Of a stretch of DNA of 64,000 nt, positions 9,582-18,513 are shown in pieces. A program made the translations under genes and the position numbers. This stretch comes from Terrimonas_A sp051954695 (GTDB lineage Bacteria; Bacteroidota; Bacteroidia; Chitinophagales; Chitinophagaceae). Location: contig JBQCHL010000018.1 of the NCBI GenBank assembly GCA_051954695.1, positions 310,001 to 374,000 on the forward strand, read 5' to 3'. Position 1 is the stretch's first letter. Every line of letters begins with the position of its first letter. Under the pieces are notes generated by a model, which searched no databases, was not told the DNA's origin, and saw only the letters and a list, made by a program, of their open reading frames with translations.

Positions 9582-9589
9582 TACTTTTG
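9582..9589 (+). promoter_or_regulatory. -7 box TACTTTTG for the 9594 methyltransferase
   Basis: Matches the Bacteroidota consensus TAnnTTTG exactly and ends 4 nt before the GTG at 9594. The transcription start would fall on or next to the start codon, so the mRNA would be leaderless. This supports the GTG start. Confidence 0.5.
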
Positions 9590-9593
9590 CTCA

Positions 9594-10391
9594 GTGTTCA
9601 ATAAACTACAGCTTCTCTGGAAATATATCCGCTATTACAGCAAGGCATACAATGGTAAAGGACATGGTATGCACTCCCCGTTCGTATATGATTTTATCAT
9701 CAGTGTTTTGAATGATAAAACACATTATGCCGATTATGACCGTGTAGAAACATTGCGCCGCCAATTGCTGGCAGATAATACCATTCTTGAAGTGAACGAC
9801 CTGGGAGCAGGTTCGGCTAAGAACAACCATCCCGGCAGAAGCATCGCTGATATTGCACGCCATGCAGCCAAGCCTCCTAAGTTCGGGCAACTGCTCTACA
9901 GGATGGCAAAGTATTACCAGCCGCAGCATGTGCTTGAGTTGGGCACTTCGCTTGGCATTACCACACAATACCTGGCAATGGCCCGCCCCGGCGGTAGCCT
10001 GACTACGATCGAAGGGGCTGCCACTGTTGCCACTGTTGCGGAAGAAAAAATAAAAGCAGCGGGTATCGGGAATGTGCAATTGCTGCAAGGCAATTTTGAT
10101 GAATTATTGCCGGAAGTGTTGAAAACACGGCCGCGGCCCGATCTTGTTTTTATTGATGGCAATCACCGGGAAGAGCCGACGGTCCGTTATTTTGAACAAC
10201 TGGCCACAGTAGCGCATAATGACACGATCTTAATATTTGATGATATTCACTGGAGCCGGGAAATGGAACAGGCCTGGGCCCATATCAAAGCGCATCCTGC
10301 AGTCAGTTGCACGATCGATCTGTTCTTTATCGGGATCGTATTGTTCCGCCAGGAATTCCGCGAAAAGCAGGATTTTGCTATCCGGTTTTAG
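9594..10391 (+). CDS. Class I SAM-dependent methyltransferase, O-methyltransferase-like
   Basis: Rossmann-fold methyltransferase. The SAM-binding motif I is VLELGTSLGITTQYLA at about residues 121-136, and the acidic post-motif is LTTIEGA. DLVFIDGNHREEPTVRYFE and DTILIFDDIHWSREM resemble the metal-linked catalytic loops of catechol/caffeoyl-CoA O-methyltransferases. The N-terminus (YYSKAYNGKGHGMHSPFVYDFI) is a conserved extension seen in Bacteroidota members. The substrate is not predictable. The GTG start is supported by the -7 box immediately upstream. No operon partner is evident. Confidence 0.8.
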   Translation: MFNKLQLLWKYIRYYSKAYNGKGHGMHSPFVYDFIISVLNDKTHYADYDRVETLRRQLLADNTILEVNDLGAGSAKNNHPGRSIADIARHAAKPPKFGQLLYRMAKYYQPQHVLELGTSLGITTQYLAMARPGGSLTTIEGAATVATVAEEKIKAAGIGNVQLLQGNFDELLPEVLKTRPRPDLVFIDGNHREEPTVRYFEQLATVAHNDTILIFDDIHWSREMEQAWAHIKAHPAVSCTIDLFFIGIVLFRQEFREKQDFAIRF

Positions 10392-10486
10392 ATCAGTTCG
10401 TAGAATTACTTAACACGCTGTCAAATTTTTAATATCTTCGGGCTGTGTGGTAATTCAATTCTCCCAATATAAACTGAACCACTTTC

Positions 10487-11599
10487 ATGACCATCGGATT
10501 GATTAAAGAACCCGCCCATGAAACGCGCGTGTCCCTCCTGCCGGAGGCTGTTGCTACTCTCACAAAAAAAGGAATTACGGTACTGGTAGAAGAAAATGCA
10601 GGTGAAAAAGCATATTGCAGCAATGCTGATTATGAAAAAGCCGGTGCATTGATCAAAAACCGTGTCGATGTTATTACCGGTGCGCAGGTATTGCTGGCGA
10701 TCAATACGCCTGAAACGGCCATTTCTTTTCCCGGAAACCAGGTGCTGATCGGCGTATACCAACCGTTGTACAATCCTGCTTTGATGAAAGAATGGGCCGC
10801 TGAAAAACTTACAGTATTCTCCCTCGATATGCTTCCCCGCACCACGCGTGCGCAGGCAATGGATGTATTAAGTTCACAGGCCAATATTGCCGGCTATAAA
10901 GCAGTATTACTTGCTGCAAACACCTATGGCCGTTATTTTCCTATGTTCATGACGGCTGCAGGAAGTATTGCTCCTGCTAAGGTATTGATACTTGGTGCAG
11001 GTGTGGCAGGATTACAGGCTATTGCTACTGCAAAAAGACTGGGTGCTGTGGTGGAAGTGTTTGATACCCGCCCTGCCGTGAAGGAAGAAGTAATGAGCCT
11101 CGGTGCAAAATTCGTGGAAGTGGAAGGTGCCGCTGATGCCAGCAAAGCCGGGGGCTATGCAGTGGAGCAAACAGAAGAATATAAGCAAAAACAACAGCAA
11201 CGCATTGCTGAAAGCATTGCCAAAGCAGATATAGTGATCACTACCGCACAGATACCCGGTAAGAAAGCGCCATTGCTGATAACTGAAGAGATGCTGCGCT
11301 CTATGCGCAATGGTTCTGTTATTATTGACCTGGCTGCTGCTACCGGTGGCAACACACCTTTTACAAAGAATAATGAAACAGTTAACTATAATGGGGTGGC
11401 GATAGTTGGTAATTCCGTTCTGCCTTCCACTATGCCTTCAGATGCAAGCAAACTGTATGGTAAGAACGTGCTGAATTTCCTGCAACTGATCACAACCAAA
11501 GAAGGGCAGTTGAACCTTAACTGGGAAGATGACCTGGTGAAAGGAGCCTGCATTGTTCATGATGGAGAGGTGGTGAATGAGCGGGTGAAAAGCCTGTAA
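10487..11599 (+). CDS. pntAA: Proton-translocating NAD(P) transhydrogenase, NAD-binding alpha subunit part 1
   Basis: Soluble dI component that binds NAD(H) and exchanges hydride with the dIII domain of PntB, coupling NADPH formation to proton entry. N-terminal alanine-dehydrogenase-like segment (GLIKEPAHETRVSLLPEAV), Rossmann motif LILGAGVAGLQAIATAKRLGA at about 166-186, and the RQD-loop equivalent. The 370 residues lack the membrane helices found at the C-terminus of E. coli PntA; these are supplied by the next gene, as in the three-subunit form of the enzyme. First gene of the pntAA-pntAB-pntB operon. Confidence 0.95.
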   Translation: MTIGLIKEPAHETRVSLLPEAVATLTKKGITVLVEENAGEKAYCSNADYEKAGALIKNRVDVITGAQVLLAINTPETAISFPGNQVLIGVYQPLYNPALMKEWAAEKLTVFSLDMLPRTTRAQAMDVLSSQANIAGYKAVLLAANTYGRYFPMFMTAAGSIAPAKVLILGAGVAGLQAIATAKRLGAVVEVFDTRPAVKEEVMSLGAKFVEVEGAADASKAGGYAVEQTEEYKQKQQQRIAESIAKADIVITTAQIPGKKAPLLITEEMLRSMRNGSVIIDLAAATGGNTPFTKNNETVNYNGVAIVGNSVLPSTMPSDASKLYGKNVLNFLQLITTKEGQLNLNWEDDLVKGACIVHDGEVVNERVKSL

Positions 11600-11646
11600 C
11601 TGCTTTGTTGCACTAAACAACACGATTATTTTGAAACAATCACTGT

Positions 11647-11958
11647 ATGAATAATTTTCTTTCCTGGATACACGATAATCAGCAGATCATCTATATCGTG
11701 ATCCTGATGATCTTCGTCGGCATCGAAGTGATCGGCCGTGTGCCCAGTGTGCTGCACACGCCATTAATGAGCGGTGCCAATGCCATTCATGGTGTTGTGA
11801 TCATCGGAGCGATCATTGTAATGGGCAAAGCCGAATCAGATAATTACCTGGCATTGATACTTGGCTTCCTGGCTGTAGTATTGGGTACACTGAATGTAGT
11901 GGGAGGTTTTGTGGTAACGGACAGGATGCTGGAAATGTTCAAAAAGAAAAAGAAGTAA
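11647..11958 (+). CDS. pntAB: NAD(P) transhydrogenase alpha subunit part 2 (membrane)
   Basis: Small 103-residue membrane subunit carrying the alpha-chain part of the proton channel. There are three to four hydrophobic helices (IIYIVILMIFVGIEVIGRVP, GVVIIGAIIVMG, and LALILGFLAVVLGTLNVVGG), followed by a basic FKKKKK tail. SVLHTPLMSGANAIHG is the conserved transhydrogenase loop. It starts 47 bp after pntAA and 3 bp before pntB, so the three genes form one operon. Confidence 0.93.
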   Translation: MNNFLSWIHDNQQIIYIVILMIFVGIEVIGRVPSVLHTPLMSGANAIHGVVIIGAIIVMGKAESDNYLALILGFLAVVLGTLNVVGGFVVTDRMLEMFKKKKK

Positions 11959-11961
11959 TTT

Positions 11962-13419
11962 ATGGAGCTTAATATACTCACACTTTGTTACCTGGTCGGT
12001 TCGGTTACCTTTATTATTGGTTTGAAAATGTTGTCGAATCCTGCTACTGCACGGAAGGGAAACCTTGTTGCTGCAGGGGGTATGACCATTGCTATCCTGG
12101 GCACCATCTTCCTGTATGAAGAAGATGGACAGAAACTGGGTAACTATGGATGGATCTTCGGTGGTATCGCAATAGGAACACTTATTGGTTTTTTGGCAGC
12201 CAGGAAAGTAAAGATGACGGCCATGCCTGAAATGGTGAGCCTGTTCAATGGTATGGGTGGCGCCTGTGCTGCATTGATATCTATTGTAGAGTTTGATCAC
12301 CTGATGGAACGCCCGCCCTTTGCTGAAGGGTTCACGGCATTTCCCCCGCTGAGCTTTTTAATAGAAGAGCCTGCTGTCCCTTATGGTAAAATATTGATCA
12401 TCCTGCTGGGGCTGATCATCGGTTCTGTATCCTTTGCCGGAAGTATGATCGCCTGGGGTAAACTGAACGGAAGAGTAAAAGACTTTTCTTTTAAAGGTCA
12501 GCATATTTTCAATATTGTATTGTTGTTGGCAATCCTTGGATTGGCAGCTTATCTTATCACGAATATCACTACAGCCAATCATCTCTTGTTTTATGTGATA
12601 TTCGCCCTTTCCCTGTTGTATGGAGTATTCTTCGTATTCCCGATCGGTGGAGCAGATATGCCGGTGGTTATTTCTTTGTTGAATTCATTCACTGGTGTGG
12701 CCGCTGCCTGCGGAGGATTTTTGTATGATAATAAAGTGATGCTGACAGGCGGTATCCTTGTTGGTGCTGCAGGTACATTGCTGACCATATTGATGTGTAA
12801 AGCCATGAACCGTTCTCTTCTGAATGTATTGATCGGTTCATTTGGCGGAAATAATGTCAAAGCTGATGCTTCAGGCAAACAACAAGGCACTTACAAAGAA
12901 ATATCACTTAGTGACACAGCCGTGGTCATGAGCTATGCACATAAAGTAATGATCGTGCCGGGTTATGGATTGGCTGTTGCCCAGGCGCAGCATGCCTGTC
13001 ATGAACTGGAGAAATTACTGGAATCAAAAGGGGTGGAAGTTAAATATGCGATCCACCCGGTTGCAGGGCGTATGCCTGGCCACATGAACGTATTGCTGGC
13101 TGAAGCAGACGTGCCTTATGATAAGCTGCTGGAAATGGAACAGGCCAATGAAGAGTTCGCTACCACAGATGTGGTGCTGGTGCTTGGTGCCAATGATGTG
13201 GTGAACCCTGCTGCTAAAACAGATCCTTCTTCACCCATTTATGGTATGCCGATACTGGACGTTGAACTGGCTAAGAATTGCATCGTCAATAAACGGAGCA
13301 TGAAACCGGGCTATGCAGGTATCGAGAACGACCTTTTCTTTCAACCCAAAACATCTATGCTGTTTGGTGACGCCAAAAAGGTATTGCAGGACCTGATAGG
13401 AGAGATTAAGAATTTATAG
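11962..13419 (+). CDS. pntB: NAD(P) transhydrogenase beta subunit
   Basis: Integral membrane dII helices (about 1-290) plus the NADP(H)-binding dIII domain. dIII is seen in VMIVPGYGLAVAQAQHACHELEKLL, GRMPGHMNVLLAEADVPYD and VLGANDVVNPAAKTDPSSPIYGMP, the motifs that bind NADP and contact dI. PNKRSMKPGYAG-like sequence near the end (IVNKRSMKPGYAGI) is the conserved lid. The 485-residue length is normal for PntB. Its start codon is only 3 bp after the pntAB stop. Confidence 0.96.
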   Translation: MELNILTLCYLVGSVTFIIGLKMLSNPATARKGNLVAAGGMTIAILGTIFLYEEDGQKLGNYGWIFGGIAIGTLIGFLAARKVKMTAMPEMVSLFNGMGGACAALISIVEFDHLMERPPFAEGFTAFPPLSFLIEEPAVPYGKILIILLGLIIGSVSFAGSMIAWGKLNGRVKDFSFKGQHIFNIVLLLAILGLAAYLITNITTANHLLFYVIFALSLLYGVFFVFPIGGADMPVVISLLNSFTGVAAACGGFLYDNKVMLTGGILVGAAGTLLTILMCKAMNRSLLNVLIGSFGGNNVKADASGKQQGTYKEISLSDTAVVMSYAHKVMIVPGYGLAVAQAQHACHELEKLLESKGVEVKYAIHPVAGRMPGHMNVLLAEADVPYDKLLEMEQANEEFATTDVVLVLGANDVVNPAAKTDPSSPIYGMPILDVELAKNCIVNKRSMKPGYAGIENDLFFQPKTSMLFGDAKKVLQDLIGEIKNL

Positions 13420-13427
13420 TCTTAGTT

Positions 13428-14813
13428 TTGCCTGTGCAAATCCCTGATCCTTTACTTGATTCTCTGGAAGGCGTCAAAGGCTACGATAGAACGGCTTTTG
13501 AAAAAATACATGCTTCGGGAAAGCAGGTTACTTCTATACGATTGAACCCTGCCAAGCCATTGAAGCAGTTTCCCCATGCTTATATGTCTTCGCTAAGATC
13601 AATGGCCATTCCATGGACCCGTTATGGTCATTATTTATCAGAACGCCCTTCCTTTACCTTCGATCCGCTTTTCCATGCAGGCTGTTATTATGTGCAGGAG
13701 GCCAGCAGTATGTTTCTTGAGCAGGCTATTGTGCAAACGACTGACCTTGCCAAACCTTTGCGCGTGCTGGACCTTTGTGCTGCCCCCGGAGGCAAATCCA
13801 CCCACCTGCAATCCCTGCTTTCAAAAAACAGTTTGCTGGTGAGCAATGAAGTGATCAGAACGCGTGTCAATATTCTTAAAGACAATATCATCAAATGGGG
13901 TAGCAGCAATGTGGTGGTAACGCATAATGATCCGCGGGACTTTGCGAAGCTGGAAGATTATTTCGATATCATTGTTGTGGATGCGCCTTGCAGCGGCAGC
14001 GGCTTATTCCGCCGGGAGCCGGAGGCGATGGAAGAGTGGAGCCTGGATAATGTAGCGCTTTGCAGCCAGCGCCAGCAAAGAATACTGGCAGATGCCTGGC
14101 CTGCCCTGAAAAGCGGCGGATTGCTGGTGTATTCCACCTGCTCTTATTCCAAAGAAGAAGATGAAGCTATTGCTGATTGGGTGATGAACACCCTCAGCGC
14201 AGATACGCAGCAATTGAAAGTTGAGCAGGAGTGGAATGTAGTGGAAGTGCAGGGCGATAGCGGCGCTTATGGTTATCGCTTCTGGCCAGATAAACTGGCA
14301 GGGGAAGGGTTTTTTATAGCCTGTTTCCGTAAAGCAGATGGTGGCGATACGCCAGTGTTGAAAAGTAAATCCAGGCCAACACCTGTCAATAAAAAAGATA
14401 TTCCTTTATTACAGAAATGGCTTGCAAAGGATGATCATTATTTTCTTCAACGCGAACAAACCGTGTATGCGTGGCCGCAGGAACTGGAACAGGATTATAA
14501 CTGGTTGTTAAATAATCTGCGTGTTATTTACTCAGGAACGATTATTGGGGAATTGATGCGGGATAAACTTGTACCGGACCATGCACTGGCCATGTCGGGT
14601 ATCTTGAGTGGAACGGTTGAAAGAACATCGCTCAATTATGATGAGGCTATTGCATATCTCCAGCGTAAAGATCTTAAACCGGAAACAGCCAGTAAGGGTT
14701 GGCAGCTCGTGATGTTTGATGAGCACCCACTTGGCTGGATCAATGCCTTGCCTAACAGGATCAACAATTATTACCCGAAGGAACTCCGGATATTAAAGGA
14801 AAAACCTGAATAG
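13428..14813 (+). CDS. RsmB/NOP-family RNA m5C methyltransferase, RsmF-like
   Basis: Methylates cytosine C5 in RNA, probably 16S rRNA. The SAM-binding site is VLDLCAAPGGKSTHLQSLL. Two catalytic cysteines are in place: DAPCSGSGLFRR (nucleophile side) and STCSYSKEEDE. The C-terminal ~150 residues after the catalytic core, including MRDKLVPDHALAMSG and GWQLVMFDEHPLGWINALPNRINNYYP, form the PUA-like tail of RsmF/YebU proteins, which favours RsmF over RsmB. The start is TTG at 13428 or GTG at 13434; no ATG is available near there. It begins 8 bp after pntB, so it may be cotranscribed. Confidence 0.88.
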   Translation: MPVQIPDPLLDSLEGVKGYDRTAFEKIHASGKQVTSIRLNPAKPLKQFPHAYMSSLRSMAIPWTRYGHYLSERPSFTFDPLFHAGCYYVQEASSMFLEQAIVQTTDLAKPLRVLDLCAAPGGKSTHLQSLLSKNSLLVSNEVIRTRVNILKDNIIKWGSSNVVVTHNDPRDFAKLEDYFDIIVVDAPCSGSGLFRREPEAMEEWSLDNVALCSQRQQRILADAWPALKSGGLLVYSTCSYSKEEDEAIADWVMNTLSADTQQLKVEQEWNVVEVQGDSGAYGYRFWPDKLAGEGFFIACFRKADGGDTPVLKSKSRPTPVNKKDIPLLQKWLAKDDHYFLQREQTVYAWPQELEQDYNWLLNNLRVIYSGTIIGELMRDKLVPDHALAMSGILSGTVERTSLNYDEAIAYLQRKDLKPETASKGWQLVMFDEHPLGWINALPNRINNYYPKELRILKEKPE

Positions 14814-14894
14814 AAAACAGGGGAATTTGTAAAGTAGTTATACGGTATATTTACCAATTAAAAACCACATCTTTGTGACCCAAATCTGGTCATT

Positions 14895-15881
14895 ATGAAA
14901 AAGACCTTTTTAATTATTTTCCTGCTTGCTGCTGTCACTATTTCCCAGGCTCAAAGTGAAGGGTTGGCTGTTAAACATGGTGATAAAGGATTATACCTTG
15001 AGCATACTGTAGCATCGGGCCAGGGCCTTTATGCTGTTGGACGTTTGTATAATGTGAACCCGAAACATATTGCGGCATTTAATAAAATGGATATGAATAA
15101 AGGCCTTGAAATAGGCCAGGTGGTCCGCATACCGCTTACTGATACCAATTTCACACAGAAGAGTAATAAAGGTGTTCCGGTTTATTATACCGTTGGTCAA
15201 AGCGAGGGATTGCTTAAAGTGAGTACAGTGAACAATAAAGTGACTATGCAAAAGCTTCGCGACTGGAACGGGCTTAAAAGTGACGCTTTGCAGGTAGGCC
15301 AAAAACTGATCGTCGGCTATCTTGTTTCAAAAGAAATGCAAACCCTTGCAGCGAATACACCCAAAACACCACCTGCCAGAGAAGAAGTTAAAAAAACAGA
15401 GCCGGTGGAAGAAAAGCCTGCAGTGAAAACACAACCTGTTACTGCAGCGCAACCTGATCCTCCACCCGCTGCTACTCCAAAAGAAGAACCAAAGAAAGAA
15501 GAGCCGAAAAAAGCAGAACCTGTTATCACCCGGCAGGAAAATGCCCCGGTAACTAAAGAGCAAGGCTACTTCAGGAGTTTTTATGAGCAGCAGATCAAAC
15601 AAAATCCTGTTTCAAAAAATACAACGGTAACCGCCAGCATTTTCAAAACATCCAGCGGATGGGAAGATGCGAAGTATTACCTGCTGATAGATGGGGTTAC
15701 AACAGGCACTATTGTTCAGCTTACTAATCCTGATAACAATAAAGCCATTTATGCAAAAGTGTTGGGAGAAATGAATGGCATCCGTCAAAACCAGGGACTG
15801 GGCATCCGCATCAGTAATGCAGGTGCTGCTGCTCTTGGTGTAAATGACATGGAGAAATTTATTCTGAAGATTGCCTATTAA
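14895..15881 (+). CDS. Secreted LysM peptidoglycan-binding protein
   Basis: The signal peptide (KKTFLIIFLLAAVTISQAQ) is followed by two LysM-like repeats at about 32-82 and 98-146 (GLYAVGRLYNVNPKHIAAFN; YYTVGQSEGLLKVSTVNN). A Pro/Lys/Glu-rich linker (about 155-215) leads to a C-terminal domain of ~110 residues (TTVTASIFKTSSGWEDAKYY, then GIRISNAGAAALG) that looks like the double-psi beta-barrel of RlpA-like proteins. It probably binds cell-wall glycan in the periplasm; no catalytic residues are obvious. A CATCTTTG box lies at 14868-14875, 19 nt before the ATG. Confidence 0.82.
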   Translation: MKKTFLIIFLLAAVTISQAQSEGLAVKHGDKGLYLEHTVASGQGLYAVGRLYNVNPKHIAAFNKMDMNKGLEIGQVVRIPLTDTNFTQKSNKGVPVYYTVGQSEGLLKVSTVNNKVTMQKLRDWNGLKSDALQVGQKLIVGYLVSKEMQTLAANTPKTPPAREEVKKTEPVEEKPAVKTQPVTAAQPDPPPAATPKEEPKKEEPKKAEPVITRQENAPVTKEQGYFRSFYEQQIKQNPVSKNTTVTASIFKTSSGWEDAKYYLLIDGVTTGTIVQLTNPDNNKAIYAKVLGEMNGIRQNQGLGIRISNAGAAALGVNDMEKFILKIAY

Positions 15882-15911
15882 AAGTTTCACGCAAAAAGTG
15901 TTTGTGTCATT

Positions 15912-15975
15912 TTCTTTGTGCTCTTTGTGTCTTTGTGGGAATTATCTCCCACAAAGACACAAAGAGCACAAAGAA
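15912..15975. repeat. 29-bp perfect inverted repeat of CTTTGTG units
   Basis: Left arm 15912-15940, right arm 15947-15975, loop of 6 nt. Each arm contains three CTTTGTG units separated by 1-2 nt and ends in GGGA. It lies in the 135-bp gap between the convergent LysM and fmt genes. The hairpin could block transcription from both sides, but no U-run follows either arm. Confidence 0.9.
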
Positions 15976-16016
15976 GGATTTGAGGTCTTTTATTATAAAG
16001 AAAATAGTAGTGGGAA

Positions 16017-17030
16017 CTACGGAGCCATGTTCTCAAAGCGGTATCCTCTTAAAAAATCACCTATCAGCATTCTTTTCTTTCCTTCTAACTGTAATTCTTT
16101 TACAAGAAGATAACCATTTGCGCAAGCAAATTTCAGGAACTGCTTGCCATCGGTTATATATTCTACTGTTGCAACAGGAGGCTTTTCACCAGGTCTTAAA
16201 ACCTCTTTTTCTCCCCGATATATCTTCAGCGTTTTTCCATCCATAGTGGTGAATGCACCGGGAAAAGGGGAGAGACCCCGTACCAGGTTATGTACTTCCT
16301 CCACAGTTTTGGAAAAATCAATGCGGCTTGTTTCTGTGAATATTTTAGGGGCGTGCTTTAATTCGTTTTCATTGACCAGTGAAGATTGTGATTGTGGGGA
16401 TAGGCTGCCACTGGCAAGCCCGCTCACTGTTTTTACCAGCAATGCAGCGCCGATCTCTTTCATACGATCGTGTACTTCACCGGCTGTTTCATTTTCACCG
16501 ATAGGAAAACTTTCCTGCAGCAGGATATCTCCTGTGTCAATTGCATGTTGCAACTTAAAAGTAGTAACTCCTGTTTCTTTCTCTCCATTGATCACCGCCC
16601 AGTTGATCGGCGCTGCGCCACGATATTGCGGAAGCAATGAGCCATGAAGGTTTACTGTTCCAAGTGGCGGCATGCTCCACACCTGCTCAGGCAACATACG
16701 GAAGGCTACAACGATCTGAAGATCGGCCTTCAATGCTTTCAGCTCTTCAAGAAAAGCAGGGTTCTTTAATTTTTCCGGCTGCAACACGGGCAGGTCATGT
16801 TCAACAGCATATTTTTTTACAGCACTTTCAGTCAGTTTCATACCGCGGCCGGCTGGTTTATCAGGCGCCGTGATCACTCCAACAATATTGTAACCTGCTT
16901 TTACGAGTGCATCCAGTGAGGCAACAGCAAATTCAGGAGTGCCCATGAATACAATGCGCAGGGGAGGGACTGCTCCAAAACTGACAGTATTGGGTCCGGT
17001 TGGTTTGTGCTTAAGCTGAAATTCGATCAT
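16017..17030 (-). CDS. fmt: Methionyl-tRNA formyltransferase with N-terminal extension
   Basis: Formylates initiator Met-tRNA with 10-formyl-tetrahydrofolate. The catalytic domain has RIVFMGTPEFAVASLDAL, the HGSLLPQYRGAAPINWA motif with the active-site Asn-His pair (VNLHGS), and DTGDILLQ with the catalytic Asp. The C-terminal tRNA-binding domain is present. The family normally begins at the RIVFMGTPEF strand; here about 24 residues (MIEFQLKHKPTG...) come first. No ATG, GTG or TTG lies between that start and the strand, and a -7 box ends 4 nt upstream, so the extension looks real. About 337 residues in total, longer than usual. Confidence 0.93.
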   Translation of the reverse strand: MIEFQLKHKPTGPNTVSFGAVPPLRIVFMGTPEFAVASLDALVKAGYNIVGVITAPDKPAGRGMKLTESAVKKYAVEHDLPVLQPEKLKNPAFLEELKALKADLQIVVAFRMLPEQVWSMPPLGTVNLHGSLLPQYRGAAPINWAVINGEKETGVTTFKLQHAIDTGDILLQESFPIGENETAGEVHDRMKEIGAALLVKTVSGLASGSLSPQSQSSLVNENELKHAPKIFTETSRIDFSKTVEEVHNLVRGLSPFPGAFTTMDGKTLKIYRGEKEVLRPGEKPPVATVEYITDGKQFLKFACANGYLLVKELQLEGKKRMLIGDFLRGYRFENMAP

Positions 17031-17034
17031 GCTG

Positions 17035-17066
17035 CAAAGATAGTGTGCTTCCTGCTGTTACCCCAA
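17035..17066 (-). promoter_or_regulatory. Promoter of fmt, leaderless
   Basis: On the minus strand TTG (17066-17064), 21 nt, then TATCTTTG (17042-17035), a full match to the Bacteroidota -33/-7 layout. The -7 box ends 4 nt before the fmt ATG at 17030. Transcription should start at or within a few bases of the start codon. Confidence 0.6.
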
Positions 17067-17069
17067 TGC

Positions 17070-18323
17070 TCAACGATACAGCAAATACTTTTCCCGTATC
17101 TCTTTAAACTTCTTCAATCCGCGTTCCCAGCTTTTGCGGATATCTTCTTCTTTCATGCCCGATTGTATTTGTTTTCTTAGCTCGCTGCTGCCGGCCAGTT
17201 TATCAAAAAAGCATTCTTCCATTTTTCCTGATTTGGGAATGATAAAGAAGCTGTCTTTTTGAGGGAAAAGATGGTAAGCTTCCATCAGCCATTTCAACTG
17301 TATTTTCCCATCCACTTCTTTTTCGACTTCTGCTACTGTTCCGCTCAGATCCCATCCATAGCAAACCTGCCCGTAGAGTTTGGAAGCTTTGGCTCCTTCA
17401 TTGGGATTGGGTGTGAATGAGTACAGGTTTTTAGGTAAGGATGGATGCCCGAATACCTGGAATGGCTTGTCTGTTCCTCTTCCTTCACTCAGTACTGTTC
17501 CTTCAAAAAAACAGGTTGATGGATAAAGATAGATGGATTGGATATTGGGAAGGTTGGGAGAAGGTTTAACAGGTAAAACATACCTGCTCTGATGCGTATA
17601 GTTTTTGCAAAGAATGATCTTCAATGCAAATTCTTTTGGTTTTATACTGGTTGGATTATACCAATTGTATTGTGCAGCTTTTTTATTCCATTCCGGTTTC
17701 AGCCATTGCTCTTTAGTGATCATCAGTGCGTATTCACCGATGGTCATGCCATATACAATAGGTACAGGTTGGCGTCCAACAAAAGACTGATATTTTTTAT
17801 CCAGCACAGGTCCATCCACATAATGACCATTTGGATTGGGGCGGTCGAGAATGATCAAAGGCTTATCAAATTCAATTGCAGCTTCTATCATTCCTTCCAG
17901 TGAAGAAATATAAGTGTAAAACCGTACGCCAACATCCTGTATATCGAACAGCAGTATATCAACATTCTGCAGATCTTCTTTGGCAGGTCTTGTTTTGCTG
18001 CCATATAATGATACAACAGGAATACCTGTTTCTTTATCGGTGTAATTCCCCACTTTTTCGCCGGCATCTGCAGTGCCGCGGAATCCGTGCTCAGGTCCAA
18101 AGATGACACTGATAGTGACGCCAAGTTTACGCAGTGTATCCACAAGGTGACTGTTTCCTACTGTGGACGTAGGATTGGCAAAAACACCAACATGTTTGCC
18201 CTTGAGCAGGGGAAGGTATTGCTCCATTCTTTCGGCTGCAGGGGTAATATGAGAATTGGTTTGGGTTTTGCCGGAAAGATGAAGAGTGATGACAGCAAAA
18301 AAGCTCAGTACATAATATTTCAT
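17070..18323 (-). CDS. DUF1343 protein, exo-beta-N-acetylmuramidase NamZ-like (GH171)
   Basis: Family recognised from GKHVGVFANPTSTVGNSHLVDTL, VIFGPEHGFRGTADAGEKV, LLFDIQDVGVRFYTYISSL and ILDRPNPNGHYVDGPVLD, hallmark motifs of DUF1343. Characterised members (NamZ, glycoside hydrolase family 171) remove MurNAc from peptidoglycan fragments. The N-terminal signal peptide (YYVLSFFAVITLHLSGKTQT) points to the periplasm. At 417 residues it is typical. The stop lies 39 bp before the fmt start, on the same strand, but fmt has its own promoter in that gap. The assignment to wall recycling rests on family knowledge. Confidence 0.88.
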   Translation of the reverse strand: MKYYVLSFFAVITLHLSGKTQTNSHITPAAERMEQYLPLLKGKHVGVFANPTSTVGNSHLVDTLRKLGVTISVIFGPEHGFRGTADAGEKVGNYTDKETGIPVVSLYGSKTRPAKEDLQNVDILLFDIQDVGVRFYTYISSLEGMIEAAIEFDKPLIILDRPNPNGHYVDGPVLDKKYQSFVGRQPVPIVYGMTIGEYALMITKEQWLKPEWNKKAAQYNWYNPTSIKPKEFALKIILCKNYTHQSRYVLPVKPSPNLPNIQSIYLYPSTCFFEGTVLSEGRGTDKPFQVFGHPSLPKNLYSFTPNPNEGAKASKLYGQVCYGWDLSGTVAEVEKEVDGKIQLKWLMEAYHLFPQKDSFFIIPKSGKMEECFFDKLAGSSELRKQIQSGMKEEDIRKSWERGLKKFKEIREKYLLYR

Positions 18324-18457
18324 CCGTATGGTTTTGTTTTTAAATTTTGCCGGTTGAAACGATGCATATGCCCTGTTTCATCCAGGTGAAATAATTATTA
18401 AAATTGGATTAAAATACAGTAAAATAAATACTCAGACGGATTTAAATATTTCAGCGG

Positions 18458-18484
18458 TTGCATTAGCCGAAATAGGCTAACTTG
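18458..18484 (+). promoter_or_regulatory. Candidate promoter of the FKBP gene
   Basis: TTG at 18458-18460, 17 nt, then TAACTTG at 18478-18484, a near match to the Bacteroidota -7 box lacking one T. It is 29 nt upstream of the ATG at 18514. The spacing is slightly short of the usual 19-21 nt. Confidence 0.4.
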
Positions 18485-18513
18485 CGGTTTAATACTTAAT
18501 TTAAAATACAATA

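Noticed and set aside
15912..15975. CRISPR-like reading of the CTTTGTG repeats
   Set aside because: Units are 7 bp with 1-2 bp between them and inverted, with no spacers and no cas genes in the window.
15871..16246. Open frames across the 15912 palindrome
   Set aside because: Created by the repeated CTTTGTG sequence and the antisense of fmt; no start context or domain.
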